Part shown: positions 37,039 to 49,859 of the stretch, piece after piece
Layout of the letters: the number at the start of each line of letters is the position of its first letter
Numbering within the stretch: position 1 is the stretch's first letter
NCBI GenBank assembly: GCA_002633005.1
Contig: NMRA01000305.1
Location: forward strand, 166,437 to 230,436
DNA length: 64,000 nucleotides
Reading direction: 5' to 3'
DNA from: Phoronis australis
Lineage: Eukaryota; Phoronida; Phoronidae
The notes under the pieces: generated by a model
The model's input: only the letters and a program-made list of their open reading frames with translations
Database searches by the model: none
What the model was told of the DNA's origin: nothing
Program-made: the position numbers and the translations under genes

Positions 37039-37258
37039 CATGCGCGCACCCAGCCTTTAATATGGGCCGGGCTCAAATTTCTGGCGATGTGGACCTTTTG
37101 CCGACAAAAAAATGTGGCAGGACTAAAAAAACGGGGTACCACCTTAAAAACTGTGAACTGTGCTTCCTTGTTTCTCCGTGGCGGACCTTTTTGCCCACTT
37201 CGCCAAATTAGCGGCTCATTCGAGCCCCCCCGAGCCCTCCCCCTAGGGGGCGCGCATG
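37039..37258 (+). mobile_element. MITE family R3 with 5-bp target duplication, copy 2
   Basis: Starts CATGCGCGCACCCAG, ends GCGCGCATG, and is flanked by TTGTC on both sides (37034-37038 and 37259-37263). Confidence 0.88.
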
Positions 37259-37337
37259 TTGTCACGGCATGTTGGAGAAAAATGAATAGTCATTTTTTGC
37301 GAGCCCAGGAACGAGTTTAATAACCGTCTTTCGGAGA

Positions 37338-37500
37338 GAATAATCTAGTCAAAATCACACGCGCTCATTAAAACTGTACAACGATATCTCGCGAGATCTT
37401 GGTTTTCTATTGAAACACTACCGATACCCTGAGAATAATCTAGTCAAAATCACACGCGCTCATTAAAAATGCACAACGACACTATCGATACCCTGACTTC
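37338..37500 (+). repeat. Tandem duplication, about 98 bp
   Basis: GAGAATAATCTAGTCAAAAT followed by CACACGCGCTCATTAAAA occurs twice in direct orientation. Both units end near CGATACCCTGA, the second with an internal deletion. Confidence 0.85.
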
Positions 37501-38379
37501 TCATCCGCCTGAGTGAGCAACAAGTCGAGTCTAATTTTACAGCCGGTAGTAAGTCGTATAAATCAGCTGATCTCAAGCTTGACGAATAAGAATACTTAAA
37601 TTTAAGTTGACCGGAATTTTTACGTTACATTTAATGAAACGAATCGTGATCTTTGATCCCACTACAAAAATTCAGAAAGCCGCGTTTTTGAAGTATATTT
37701 TCCCTAGGTGGAGCCCCTACGAACTGTTTGATTATGCACGATTTTGCGGATATTTTCTTCCCAAAGTAAAGATAGATTCGTTTTGATGAGCAAAATGTGG
37801 ACAATTTGGTTGAATTTTGAATTAGTATTTTAGCGACTTTATTGGCCAAACTCTGGTCCCAGAAACTTTAGGTGCATATATACATGGGTTGACAATAACC
37901 AGGATGTACTTTTTAATTTTATTTCAAAGTATTCGGAGTACTTTACTCATGTCATTGCTGGATGTCAAAACTATCGACCACAGGTCGGGGGAGTTCAAGT
38001 GGGTAGCGGACCTTGGACGTCGCAGGGAGGCCATAATGCAAAGCCTGCGAGCCACCGACTAAAACTGGCATGCTGTTGCTGCGTTTGGCCACGCCCGTAG
38101 GTTGCAAAGGGGATTCGACAAGGACCGGAGGTCGATCTGTAACGTAACTAGAGGATATTTAGCTATTGGTTAGAAAGCAATTTTCAGGAAAAAAGCGGCA
38201 ACCGGGGAAGAATCGGTGAGGACTGATTGGAGATGAGTTGATGACGACACAGGTTTCTTCTACGCTCTAAACCAGGGGTTCTAACCTTCCTTCCGGAGAG
38301 TTCCCTGGTCGTATACTAAACATGAGAATTCTTAACAGCTCAAACTGTGATTCAGTCACGTTTTCAATCAGTCCGTGGT

Positions 38380-41300
38380 TCACTTTGTACTGGTATTTCT
38401 GTGATAAGCTGTGTCCCTGACGGGGTGTGAGTGCGGTAACCACATTCCTGTCAGCTGCTTTGCTTCCTTTTTCTTGTCGACAATTGAACGCGGCGATTCC
38501 CCAGTAGTACAGGCTGGCAGGACGTCTGGGCGGCTTTTTGTTTTCGAGAACGTTCTCTGTAAAATACACATAATGAAGGATGAGCAAAACAAATAATTGA
38601 TGTCTAGAATCAAGTATGCGTCGAAAACACACTTACGTAGCTGAGATACGAAACAAACTGAAGCCGAAACTGAAGATCGCCTCCATCGAATTAGTTTCTT
38701 TTATGTCAGTCTGTTAATGAAACGGCAATACAACAAAATTACGACGACATACAGAAATTATGACCAGAAGGACTGCCGTGTTATCAAATTGTGGTGTTAC
38801 GTCATTTTGGTTAAGCTCAGTTTGTTCTAAAACCTGGAAAGCATTTCACCGTGTCCACATCCACAACACTCAAAAACGTTGGACTCAAATAGTTCTTACC
38901 GTAATAGATTCTTTTTATGTTACCAACAAAAACATCGAAATCACCAGTGATTCGAGAAAACGTTTATAGTTTATTGGGGTTGGTCTCCCTAAAATTGAGG
39001 ATTCGAAAATGGCACTAGTGGGGATTGGCCGTGACTTGAGTTGCGGCTAAATCGACAATAGTTCAAGATGTTTTAATCCAATAGGGCTTCGGTTATCAAT
39101 TCAGCATTGACTTTTAAACGAGACGAAATGCACCTTTAATTATCGAAATATATACCCGAGTTACGACAGACACTTTGTCGCTGTACGGCGATGCATGTCC
39201 AGTATCCGTGTCGTCTGCATAACTCCCGATAGGCGAACCATTTGTTAGATATACAGCTCTCGGTGATCCGTAACCAGCGTTTTCGCTCAAATTGTTAGAA
39301 ACCCTGGACTTTTCTTTAATTTTGTTGTCTTTAGTGCCACAATAAGAGACTCCTGGACTTCTGCAGTCGCCACTGTCGAGAATAATGACACCTGGTGTCG
39401 TTGGCGCCTGCGTTTCGTCAACTATCTGTAGCGTGCGAGGGCTGATATTGTTTTTAAGGTTTTTGTCTTTAATTTTGCGGGAGTTTGTTGCGTAACCCCC
39501 GTCAGGACCAGAAATAACATAAATGTCATTAGCTGTGGATTTTCTTTTCTCAAGAATAACCTGTTTCTTCGGTTGTTTGCTATCTTTTGCGTCAACGTAT
39601 ATCTACAAAGAAGAAAGGAAATTTGCAAAACAAAACAAAGAACAATGAATGAAGCAATTAAATTCACCATTAACATTTCATTAATTTGTAAGACAAAGGA
39701 CCCGATGTCTAAGGAAAAGGCAATTGCTTTACTGTCTTAAGAGCAAAAAATTGATTAGAAAATAAGAATACGTACTAGAATTCCCCATCCATCCAAAGAG
39801 TCTAAGCATCGATCGAAAGATTTCGTTGAAACTAATAAATTCACCGCCCTCTAGCGGACATCAAATTCTAGGCGGTACTCTTAAAACAAAAGAACGTAGC
39901 ACGCTTACAGTTTTCCCGCCACCATCCTTCTTTCCCATTTCCACGACTCGTATGTCACTGCAGGTGGAGCTGGAGCGTGATATAGTTCTCCGTTTCGTGC
40001 GTCGGCAGCAACAAGAACAGCAGGAAGAACACGACCTCTGGTGGTGACCTGTTCTGAATGGTGCCACGCTATTGCTGTAACAGGTGAACAACTATTTGTT
40101 TCATGTGAACATCACACAGCAAATGTATATCAACTGCGCTACAGTTACACGTTTTATTTCAATGTAATAAATGACCTAAAACAGCAATACTTACCTATTA
40201 TTTTGTCATTAACATGACACGGTAAATTACTGTTAATGTGAATACATCACGTGGTACCTACTTGTTACAACAGCAATAAATGAGCAGCGGAATCAGCAGA
40301 GCCATGAGAAAGAGCAGCAACAGCAGACCGAGGGCGAGAAAGGCCCACCAAGGGAGATCTGTGGGACAGACGGTGCACAGTTGATCTTAACTACATATAC
40401 AATACATTTAGTGTAGACGTGTAAGCCGAAACAGAATTTCCAGCCTACTGATTTCAGCTCTAATCCGAAAGGTCTCGCTTATTTTCGACCTTACTTGCTA
40501 AAGAGGCTAGAAAAATGGCCGCTTGTTTAATTACGACACGAAAATTCCCACAATACACACTATTTCCGTCTCCGGTGTCTCACAATATCACTACATTTGG
40601 ACCCATGCTCTTACGCCAACACTTTCATCAATCTTACAACAAATTAGCCTACGTAATAAAGGTCCGCGCCCCGTTAGGCTTCAAAGCTAATGTTTTTAAC
40701 AATTAAATTTTACCGGATTTCAATAACGTATTTTACCAGTTTGTACACTTCCGTAAAAAGTGTCTTAGTTGCTCAGGGTTCGGTTGCATAAAACTTTAAA
40801 AGTAATCCACTGCCTGAGCTTGTTTACTACGTGACGTCAGCAGCATTGTTCAACAACGTTAGTGTGACGACCGATATTATGGCGTCATTTGTTGTCTAGA
40901 AGCGTGGATACGCTGTCTAGATAGTATAACGTTTATGCAACAGGTCCCACTGAGCTGCTCATCCGACAAAGCAGACAGGGTCAATGTTCGTGTCTGCTCG
41001 TAATTGTCTCAGTCCCTGTCTCAACCACCGAGGATGTAGGTAATTCTATCCAGGACAGTGGAGAGATAATTTAGTCTGAGCTGGATGGTAAGGCAGTTGA
41101 CTTACCTTCCTTTTGGAGGCACTGGTTAGTAAAGCAGTGTACTTACCTTCTTTTTCGAAGCGCTGGTTGTTATTATAATACGGACGTTTATCGATTGGAG
41201 TACATACAGGGGCTGTTCCACTCCACGAGCCATCATGGCTGCACTCCTACAGGTAAAGTACGCATGATCAGACTGATCGATTTTTACATCTCCATCTACA

Positions 41301-44300
41301 TGCACTTGACGATACTGAAAAGCTCTAACACAGGAGATAATTTTGCTGATACAAATTATGAACCCAATCGATGTATCTAGACGATCAAGAGGGTGCTCAA
41401 TACCTCCTACCATATGTTTATCAAATGGTGGCTCGTTTACTAATGTTTGATAAGCGATTTAGAATTTCTGATGTTAAACTTTTGTTGCAATGAACCTAGT
41501 GGAGAACATTGGTCGCTTGTGAGGTGTGGGTCTCCGCCGACTTGGAAAAATGACTTAGGAGTTAAGACAGAACTGGTGACTTATGCTCTCACCGTGTAAT
41601 GATAGATTAGCCATTAACCATTCAGTACATAACTGCCTGGAAATAAGGTGTACAAATATTTTCAAGAAGAAACAGTTAAGGGGCTATTCTCAACTTAGTT
41701 TTTCGTTTGCTAAAGAGAGTTTTAATTATTTTCCAGAAATAGTTATGCGTAGCGTGATGCAAAAAATTGTCTATGTCTTAAAAGTGAAAAATACCTCTGA
41801 ATGTATATGCGGTTTTACCCGAGATTGAATATCGGGTCAGAGTTCAAAGCCGTACGTCATGCTTACCTGTGCGCTTGGGGCTCCAGCCATGCTGAAGCCA
41901 TTGTTACATTGATAGTTTAGCCTGCTTCCCACATAAAACGGGCCCTGGTTATTTTGGACAGCATTGGCGACTCCAATTGGCGGCGGACAAGTTGGCCGTG
42001 GGGTCGTGGTAGGTGCTTCAGTCGTTGTTCCAAGCGTTGTAGAAAGCGTAGTCAATGCTTCAGTGGTAGGAACCGTGGTAAAAATCGTTGTTAAAGCCCA
42101 AGTTGTCGAATGGGTCGTAGTCACTTCACTGTTTGTTTCTTTGTCGCTGGTCGTCGTCGTTACTTGCGGTGACGATGTCCCATGGACACCAAACCCTAGC
42201 ACGTCATCAAGAGAAATGAAATTAATTTGTCGATTGAAATTACAGAAATCTTTAGGAAAATACCTACTACGGAAATATAGCAACACTAGACCAAACCAGG
42301 CGTCTGTTTCATGCAAGGTCACAGTGATGAAGAAGAAGTCGAAAATTTCGTCTTACGCTTTAACGAAATTTTTCAGAAAAATATTTTAAACTCGCTTGTG
42401 CGAAAAATTAAGTATCTGAGAAAATAGCGATTACTAGTAATACATCTAAGAAGTTTTCGAATTGTTGTTGTACTGTAATGCGCTAAAATGTACATGGTAA
42501 ACATTTTATTTAGTAACTGAAGAATGTAAGCCAAGTTATATTTCATGAAATGGGTAGCTGGTCAATCTTTCTGAAACATTCTGCAATATTTTACAACTCT
42601 TTTCGGTTTAGTATCACACGGCCATCATAATCAAGTGCAATTCATGTGTGCACCCAGCCTTAATTATATGGGGGCTCGAATTTTTCGGTATGTGGACCTT
42701 TTACTGAAAAAAGAAAACGAGGGCTAAAAAACGGGGTACTAGGCTCAGACTTATGAATTGTGCATTCGCGCCGAATTCCTGTGGAATTTTGTCTCGTTTT
42801 CTCGGACCTTTTTGCCCAATTCGCGAAACGGGGAGGGGGGGCTCGTTTGAGCCCTCCGAGCCCCCTCCCCCTTTCCTGGGTGCGCGCCTGCAATGCTCCA
42901 CAATTTTAATTTAAATGCACGCAAACTTATTTCCGTCGCACAATATAACATGTTTGTACTTCTTGTAAACTTTGTGCCATTTTTATTTTTGGTGATTCGC
43001 GATGAAACACTTGTCCCAAAGAAAAAAAAACAGTATTTACTTTGACATCACAACAAAGAAAAAGTGAGATAAGCTACATAACACGGACATAACCGCACTT
43101 GACATTCGCTCTGTCGCGACTAATTACAGGTAGAACTAAGGTTCAAGCATCAATTGAGATTGTGGGAAAGGATTAACATGGAATTGGTTTCACGAACGAA
43201 ACTTGAAGATGATACACAATGTTGAAAAATTAATGACCAGGGGACACATTTAAGTGTTGTAACGTTTTTTGTGAACCTTGTGATCGTTCCCATTTCGGAA
43301 TTTTCTGGTCCGTAGCCAAGACTGATAATTCGCGGGGGCCGTTTGACGATTTGCTGCCAATCAGTGCTTTTGTGTGGTACGTGTTGGTAGACCAATACGT
43401 CACACATAAAAAGAAACTTATCCTACAACTTCTTTGCTATATTGAGTTGGACATACTGCACCAGCGCATCTTACTCCTTAGTCTTGACAATGCGTACACT
43501 TCACTGACTTCACCGGTTACGCCTGGACAACCGTCTCGAACATCTGACTGATTTTCCGGCGATGGCGTCTTCTGGCTTACGTAACGATTAAATACCGCCT
43601 CCCGTTCAGTAACGCTAGGACCTCGCTAAAAAGCAAGACTTCGCGAGATTACGCGATATATTGCCGTGTATTTTAAATGAGAACACGTGACTTTGAATTG
43701 GTTTTAGCTAGGTCCTAGCGTAGGTCCTAGCGTCCACTGAACGCACGCCCGTAGTCGGTTTACTCTACGGAACGAGCCATCAAGTGCAACCAGCGCCTCT
43801 GTTGTGTTACCATCACCTATGAGTTATCTTGGCCAGATACAAATATCTTCACAACACATGTATTTGATATCAAAATATGATAAATTAACGAGCGCAATTT
43901 ACTGATAAGACATCAAAGCAATGTTCAATTGCACTGTTTGGTCACTAGTTAAACATAATGCAGATTTGTGTACGACTACAGGACTTGGGTACTAATGTTG
44001 TGGGGATTTTGCGTTTAGTTCTAATTGTTGAGTTTGGAATACATGAAAGTTAGTGCACGTCAGCTTTGGGGGATGCACAATGCGATTGTAAGCGAAATGC
44101 TCTTTTTAAATATTTCGTAATCTATGGGCGTGATACCTGAAACACGTACAACTACATGGGCTAAACATGACGATTTCTAGTTATTTTCTATCTCGTTTAT
44201 TTTCTCTGCATTTCGCTGCAATATAATAACGACAGGATTAAAATAACAATGCTCATGGTAAACATACGCGCACTCAGGGGGTGGGGCTCGGGGGACTCGA

Positions 44301-46346
44301 ACGAACCTCTCCTTTGGCGAATAGGCAAAAATGTAGAGAAACGAAACGACCGAAAAAAGTAGTAAAAGAGTTAAAAGTCCACTAAAAAAGTAGGAACCCC
44401 CCATTTTTAGGCTGTGTGCGCGAATGGTAAAGAGTATAATTAATATTAAAACAGAGAGTAACGAAACTTCGCGAGCTTCTCGCGAAAACATTTCGTCGGT
44501 GACGACTTGCTGAAGCGGTTATAGAACTACAAAATGCGAATGTTAATGACACAGTTCTCACTGAAGATATTTTAATTAACTTTTTTGGGATATAACGACA
44601 ACCAATAGCCAAATCATGCATTGCGGAACACTAGACTAACAAAAACAAGAACTTATAATTTTTATCCCTCATTTGCACCTGTTCGCAAACAGAAAAAAGC
44701 AACGAAAGAGGCGTCTGGCCTCAAATGATAAATAACGACCAGGTATATTATAATTGTTTAGTTTTAAACTTAGTAATCACCACGAGTCGTTGTCGCAGTT
44801 GTCTTAGACACGAATATCATAAACACGATTATGGACTGCCCCTGGCGGCCAATTTATCAAATCGCCATTTGCACAATTATATCCAGTTAAGCCCAGGATT
44901 TGTAAATGGAAATAAATAACTGATTTTGACATGTGCATTCTTTTTAAAGAAAACATGCTTAAAAGCAACCGCATATCATTACAATCAAATAGAGATTTGT
45001 AATCGAGAAGGACTATTTTGTATTTTTTTGCGTCATTTTGCCTAAAAACTTCATAAAACCGATTTTAATCGGCTCTAATCGGTTTTATTAGAATACTAAA
45101 CACAACCATTTAACTGGATACTAAGCCCTATCTCAGTTCGTTAACAGATGATATCGCATAAATTCTTGAAACAAAATATTCCTTTGTAACCATCGTGAAT
45201 CCTCAAAACTTTGGAAAATAGTTGAAAATTATTCCCACTGTTGGCTTTGAGTGAATTACTTAATTGACAGCTGTGGGAAAAGACTGCCACATACGTGACG
45301 CAGCGAAGAAAATGTTGTACGCAGTTTATATACTATCAATTTGTTTCATGAAACATGACATAAGAGTCAAGACAGAAATTTGGTCTAATGCTCTCGCTCC
45401 ACAATATTGCTGAGTTTACCTATGAGAGAACGGCAGCCACGCTAAGAATGATTTGTAGCAATTATCTCAGTGTAACTTACAGCCATGTGACAGAGCCTTT
45501 ACACTTTCGTTAAAGCGAGATTTGATTATTTCACAGAAATAGCAATGTAGAACGTAAGACAAAATTTCTTATTTAAATCCAAAGTCACTTAAACAACTTA
45601 TCCGCTGGTTAAGGTTGATCTTTGCATGACGAAGTGCACTGTTCAACAATGGCAACGCGACGTGTGCTTCTGTAACAGCACAGTTGTTATGCAACTTGGC
45701 ACAGGTGCGTACCGAATCAGTTTTGAGTGGAATCGCCGAAAGAGGTTTTAGTTTTCTTCCAAATAATTGTCTCGTTGTCCCTTTGGCAAACTGTTGTTTA
45801 GTAAAACACAAAATGAACACATATTAAAGCAAAGTAACACAAACAAGCTGAATACAATTAAACTGTTTCTTGCGAAAGAGAGATGGTAACTACAATACGC
45901 ACTTGCAAGAACAACTTGCGAATTGAACGATAACCAAACGCACACCAGTCGCTTTTGTGAAATTCAGAGGTTTTCAAGTTATCATTTACGTTTGTTTGTA
46001 TGTTTATTTGTTTGCTCGTTTATTTGTTTTGTTTGTGAATCTTGAATGATTTGACTATGTGCATCACGTCGTCATAAATAACCAAAACCTGGATAAAGTT
46101 TCGTTTTTAGGTGAACTATAATGTTACATATTGCAGTAAACGATTTATAAAAACACAACACATGGAACACTGACTTAAATATCCGTGATAACTTATGAGA
46201 AATAGTTTTCGGCGTTTAGTACACTGTGAAAAAACGTGAACGTCAAACAACCACATCGACTACTTCGGAAAATCCGTCTTACCTTTGAATGCGCGACTGC
46301 AAATTAGAGCTAAAGTTATGGATACCAATGTAACACAGCTGACCAT
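38380..46346 (-). CDS. Receptor B: sushi-domain membrane protein with Tyr-rich tail (459 aa)
   Basis: Tandem paralog of receptor A. Exons in transcript order: 46283-46346, 41867-42195, 41147-41246, 40262-40358, 39909-40074, 39156-39602, 38380-38556; all GT-AG, phases consistent, 1380 nt. Signal peptide 1-21 (MVSCVTLVSITLALICSRAF), Thr-rich stalk about 30-88, sushi domain 91-146 (Cys 91, 118, 133, 146), membrane helix about 168-192, and Cys clusters (CCCN, CCSCCCRR). Exon 6 adds residues 253-401, hydrophilic with tyrosines at 254, 280, 289, 339, 363, 370, 380 and 392 (IYVDA, DIYVIS, GGYATN, AVYLTN, SPYSDK). None fits a strict ITIM or ITAM, but all could be SH2-binding sites when phosphorylated. 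The C-terminus matches receptor A. The membrane and first cytoplasmic exons are exactly the same length in both genes (97 and 166 nt). Confidence 0.87.
38905..39050 (+). repeat. Dispersed repeat R8, copy 2
   Basis: Aligns with 21690-21850 through GATTCGAGAAAACG, GGGGTTGG and GATTCGAAAATGGCAC. It lies in the last intron of receptor B. Confidence 0.6.
41535..41800. mobile_element. MITE family R5, copy 4 (diverged)
   Basis: Left GACTTAGGAGTTAAGACAGA with CTTATGCTCTC, right GATGCAAAAAATTG with GTCTTAAAAGTG; the interior CTAAAGAGAGTTTTAATTAT matches the other copies. It lies between the two sushi exons of receptor B. Confidence 0.55.
42643..42890 (+). mobile_element. MITE family R3, copy 3
   Basis: Starts CATGTGTGCACCCAG and ends CTGGGTGCGCGCCTG. 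The flanks CAATT and CAATG match at four of five positions. The interior shares GGACCTTTT, AAAACGGGGTAC and GGACCTTTTTGCCCA with the copy at 37039. Confidence 0.83.
43603..43744 (+). mobile_element. MITE family R2, copy 3
   Basis: Near-identical partner of 24909-25049 with the same doubled TAGGTCCTAGCG right end. It lies in the first intron of receptor B. Confidence 0.8.
44263..44426 (-). mobile_element. MITE family R3 with 5-bp target duplication, copy 4
   Basis: Reverse orientation. Ends CATACGCGCACTCAG and GCTGTGTGCGCGAATG, flanked by GTAAA on both sides (44258-44262 and 44427-44431). It lies in the first intron of receptor B. Confidence 0.85.
45140..45290 (+). repeat. MITE family R6, partial copy
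   Basis: Matches 19800-19975 through GAAACAAAATATTCC, TGTAACCATCGTGAATCCTC and GACAGCTGTGGGAAAAG. It is followed closely by an R5 copy, the same neighbour pairing as at 19.2-20.1 kb and 30.5-31.1 kb. Confidence 0.55.
45343..45580. mobile_element. MITE family R5, copy 5
   Basis: Left TTTCATGAAACATGACATAA with AAGACAGAAATTTGGTCT; right GAACGTAAGACAAAATTTC. First intron of receptor B. Confidence 0.65.
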
Positions 46347-46560
46347 TTTCCGATGTTTCTGCAAAAGCACACTTTCTTTGCTGACCGTTCATATAAAAAC
46401 TCCTTATCGCTTGCACGTCTGTGTCGCGATATGACAGGGTCAGTTTGCAGCGTTGCGGCGAGCGCGCGACGCACTGTTGCACTCGCTACCCAAATAATCC
46501 CATCTGACCCTCCAGGGTGAGTCCAACACAGACAGAATAGCCTTGGGACGTAAAATTGTC
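46347..46560 (-). promoter_or_regulatory. Receptor B 5' UTR/promoter block
   Basis: Counterpart of 35132-35345 in the same order and orientation. I could not identify a conserved TATA box. The start context (GGAAAATGG or GGGAAATGG) has a purine at -3 in both genes. Confidence 0.55.
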
Positions 46561-48419
46561 TCAGTCACAGTTACCACGGACGCGCAAAACTGGTTTGCTG
46601 ATATAACACAAATAGGCTGAAAAATATTCCAATGCTTTCAAGGTTCTGGAAAAAATTGTCAGATTTGATTTGCATTTTTCCTGCAGTCGTTTTCGTGGGT
46701 AAAGGGTGGAAATAAAGTGCGTCACCTTGCACCGTTGCCTTGATACAAGGTGGAAAAAAAGCTAACAGTGGTCGTTTAGTAAAGCCAACCCAATTCCCTA
46801 CAGTCACGATTTCTGGTACAACCCCTCGCATCCTTCGACAGTTTGGTTATTTCAATAGGGCCGTCTCGGATTACGCAACAACATAGAGCTCCTGCGCCCC
46901 GGAGATAAGAAAGCGCTTTGTTTTCATTGGCCTCGTTCTGGAACGCCAGGAACATTTTCACACGTTATGTCGGAAACTCACGAAGTGTATGGCCGTGGAA
47001 ATAATCTCGATTTCAACCGTTTAAATGTATCGGAAGTAAAAAAGTATCTTCAAGAAAGAGCATTCAGTTCAATTCAAAATTAAATCGACGAACTTGCTTC
47101 ATCCATTCGCCCCACATTTTCTTGTCTTCGGTTGATGTCTAGAGGGCGAAAAACTTGAAATCACGCGTCCAGGAATAATATCAAGTTTATCCAAATTTTT
47201 CCCGTTCGAGGTCTACACAACACAGCAGGAAAACTTCGTTGGGATTGGAAGAACAAATAGAGTAATTCAGCCGAGAAGAGGCTTGTAAAGAATACAACAA
47301 CTAAGGACACGAGCAACTCCAATGGCGCTAAAACAAGGCTACAAGAGTGGATAGCGGATATTGCGGCATTGTGGGTAAATACGGCGAGATTCGATGTCTA
47401 ATCCGTGGTGGCCCTATTAAAGCGGCCTTTCGTCACAAAACATATTTTGATTTAGACCACTTACCATTATAGTCTCAAATTGTCCCTTTGTCTATTTGCA
47501 GTTGATTTCCGTGTTTCGAAAGAACCTACAGTTCGCTTTTGTTCGAGGAAGGCTCTGCAAGTTGTCTTGTCATAGAACATAATTATCTGCGCCGAGTATA
47601 GTCTGAAATGATAATTAACTTCGGTAAACCAAATTCATACGCGACGGTTACGCGGAATTCCTTATTTATACGCTAATTGTGCGTCGCGCAGAAGCCAAAG
47701 TAATAAAAATACAAATTTTAAGCGTATGGCTGCGTATTGATTTTGATAAGAAACTAGCAAGGACTTGATATACGCAAAAGTGTAAAAAGTCACAAAGCGA
47801 TAAGATCAGCGAGTAATATTAATCAATGCCGGGACGTGTAAAACTCCGGGAAAATGATAACTCAAATTTCATTTTAAACATCTTCCGCCCATCGTGGGCC
47901 GGGTACATCGTCTTTTAGTTGGAAGCTAATTAAAGCTGTTTGTATTACAGGGCACAGATATGAGAAGGTAGTACTAATGTTTTGCAGTGTTCACTGCTTT
48001 GACCTTATCTGTTGTCTGGGCGAGACAACCAACATATTGTAATTTTAATATATTGGATCGAAATTTTATTAGCACCGGTCAATATATCATGTCAGATATG
48101 TGACGAAAAGAGCGTCGTGTGAAACGGCATCAGAAATAATCACGCTCTGTTTTTATCAGTTTATTGATTCAGCAAATTTTGTAATCTTGGGGAGTTGACC
48201 GTATAGAACGTGTGGAATGCTACACTGTATTTGTAGGGAAAAGTGAAAATTCATGTAAAATACGTCTTTCTTTTCGTTAGTAACTTAATTTTAACACGAA
48301 TCAAGAAACTCAAACGTTTTTTTTCACAAATAATGCTCATTCTTCGTGTAATGAACTTTTTAAAGATTAATAGATTTTAAAATAAACTCTAAGTTTTATT
48401 TCTGAATTTGAAGTAGAAC

Positions 48420-48905
48420 AAAAATGTCAAAAATAATTTGGAATGCTAAACATAACATCGTCTGCAACTCAGGCACCAATTCCTCGGTAACTACAATAAC
48501 AAATGTTGTTGTTATTTAACTATTTTTAGTAAATGTTACAAATTCAATTCACAATTACCATTGTTTACATCTTTATTATCTTTTTTCAAGTAATAAATGG
48601 TTACATTTAAAACTGCCTCTTTTACTAGAGAAAACTTGTAACCTAACGCGCAAGTACATATCATGTAGGATGTGAACCGCCACGTGATCAGTCTGGTTGA
48701 AGTACTTAAAAAATCTGCCGAAAAAATGAATGAAATTAGGAATTTGAAGCGTATAGAATAAACACAAAACGTACCTTGATAGACGTACATAAAGTAATAT
48801 CCCACTTGACATTATGCTGCGTATCGACCTCGATCTTCAGTCTCTGTCGATACGCGAAATAATGTCTCGTGGGATAATACTTCATTTACGCCACTCTCAG
48901 TACGT
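48420..48905 (-). repeat. Duplicated exon-like segment R12, disabled copy
   Basis: Aligns over about 480 bp with 60245-60715. On the minus strand both carry the same candidate exon ending at a gtacgt donor, here reading ...GYYFMYVYQ. In this copy the frame is broken by a TAA where the other has TTA. Confidence 0.7.
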
Positions 48906-48947
48906 TTTGTGTATGTAGACGTACAAGGCTGCAACGTCCAAAATTTT

Positions 48948-49103
48948 CATGCGCGCACCCGGGGGGGGGGGCTCGAGGGGCGAATGCAAATGCATAGGTC
49001 TTGAACAAACTCCGTTTACATTTGTTTCTTTTTAGTAATAAGGTTCACAAATCCAAAATTCGAGATCCCTGCATCCCAACATCTTAGGCTGGACGCGCGC
49101 ATG
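48948..49103 (-). mobile_element. MITE family R3, copy 5
   Basis: Ends CATGCGCGCACCC and GCTGGACGCGCGCATG. The flanks ATTTT and TGGCG do not match. A G-run (48961-48972) follows the left end. An unresolved base at 49128 lies just outside. Confidence 0.75.
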
Positions 49104-49559
49104 TGGCGAAATTCTGGTTCAGATTCCNTTCTTTGCGGTATTTTACACCCGCCGTGTCCCACTGCGTGTGTCATCAGCTTATGCTCTGTGATGGCATTAC
49201 TGTGTCATTTTATCTCGACTTGAGAATGAAACAAGTATGTTTCGAAATATCGCGTGTCTTTTAATTATGTCGCTAGGTCAGTTATTGTATCTATGTTCCG
49301 TTGAGAGTAGAGTTTTGTTCCGAAAATATGAACGCAACGGAATAAAGACTGTGAACAATGAAGAGTGTTGTGTGTTCAATCAATTCTGTATATCCGAAAA
49401 CTTGCTCCCGAAGTTCAGCCAGAGGTCAAAATAAAGAAACTGTATCTTTAGACATAAACCGTTAAATTATACAGCATTTCAGCGTTAATTTTGATCTCAG
49501 GTCTATTAAAGTTCATTAGCTGGTGCTCTTATTTTATTTTTACAAAAGTTTAATTAGAG

Positions 49560-49680
49560 CCTCGTTCCGTAGACGCAAGCACAAAGTCGCGAAAACGCAA
49601 GTCTCCGCAAAATATCACCATGCATTACATACGATGCACATGATCCCATTAGCGTTTTTACCGACTGTCTTTTGTCTACG
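49560..49680 (+). repeat. Dispersed repeat R11, copy 1
   Basis: Aligns with 61180-61300: ACGCAAGTCT, CGATGCACATGATC and TTAGCGTTTTTACCGACTG. Related copies share the GCGAGATAT...CACGTGATCA core, which also resembles the interior of family R2. Confidence 0.65.
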
Positions 49681-49859
49681 AAACGCGCCCACCCCCCTGC
49701 TCTGCCTGAAATTCCCTTTTTCTGAAGTTTCCGCTTCAAACTGCATTTCGTCCTATTTCGTATAGCGAATCAACAAAAATCGAATTGGGCATTTTACCGA
49801 CTCAGTATTCCTTACTGGGATAGGATTCCACTTCCGATACTAACTCTAGTCATGTATAG

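Larger units (their letters stand above)
35132..38379. other. Spacer between receptor B (3') and receptor A (5')
   Basis: Contains the receptor A promoter/5' UTR block (35132-35345), a reverse R4 element (35527-35674), an R3 element (37039-37258), a 98-bp tandem duplication (37338-37500), and a candidate polyadenylation signal for receptor B (TTTATT on plus at about 37837). No further exon is recognised. Confidence 0.5.

Noticed and set aside
38267-38632. 121-codon ORF overlapping the last exon of receptor B in another frame
   Set aside because: The frame ending VRDTAYHRNTSTK is the one conserved with receptor A and the one with matching phase; the longer frame hits a stop in A.
41964-42389. 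141-codon plus-strand ORF rich in Val
   Set aside because: It is the antisense shadow of the Thr-rich stalk exon of receptor B (ACx codons read in reverse as Val).
42660-42951. Three overlapping minus-strand ORFs of 66-77 codons, Pro/Gly/Arg-rich
   Set aside because: They lie within or overlap MITE R3 at 42643-42890 and reflect its GC-rich end.
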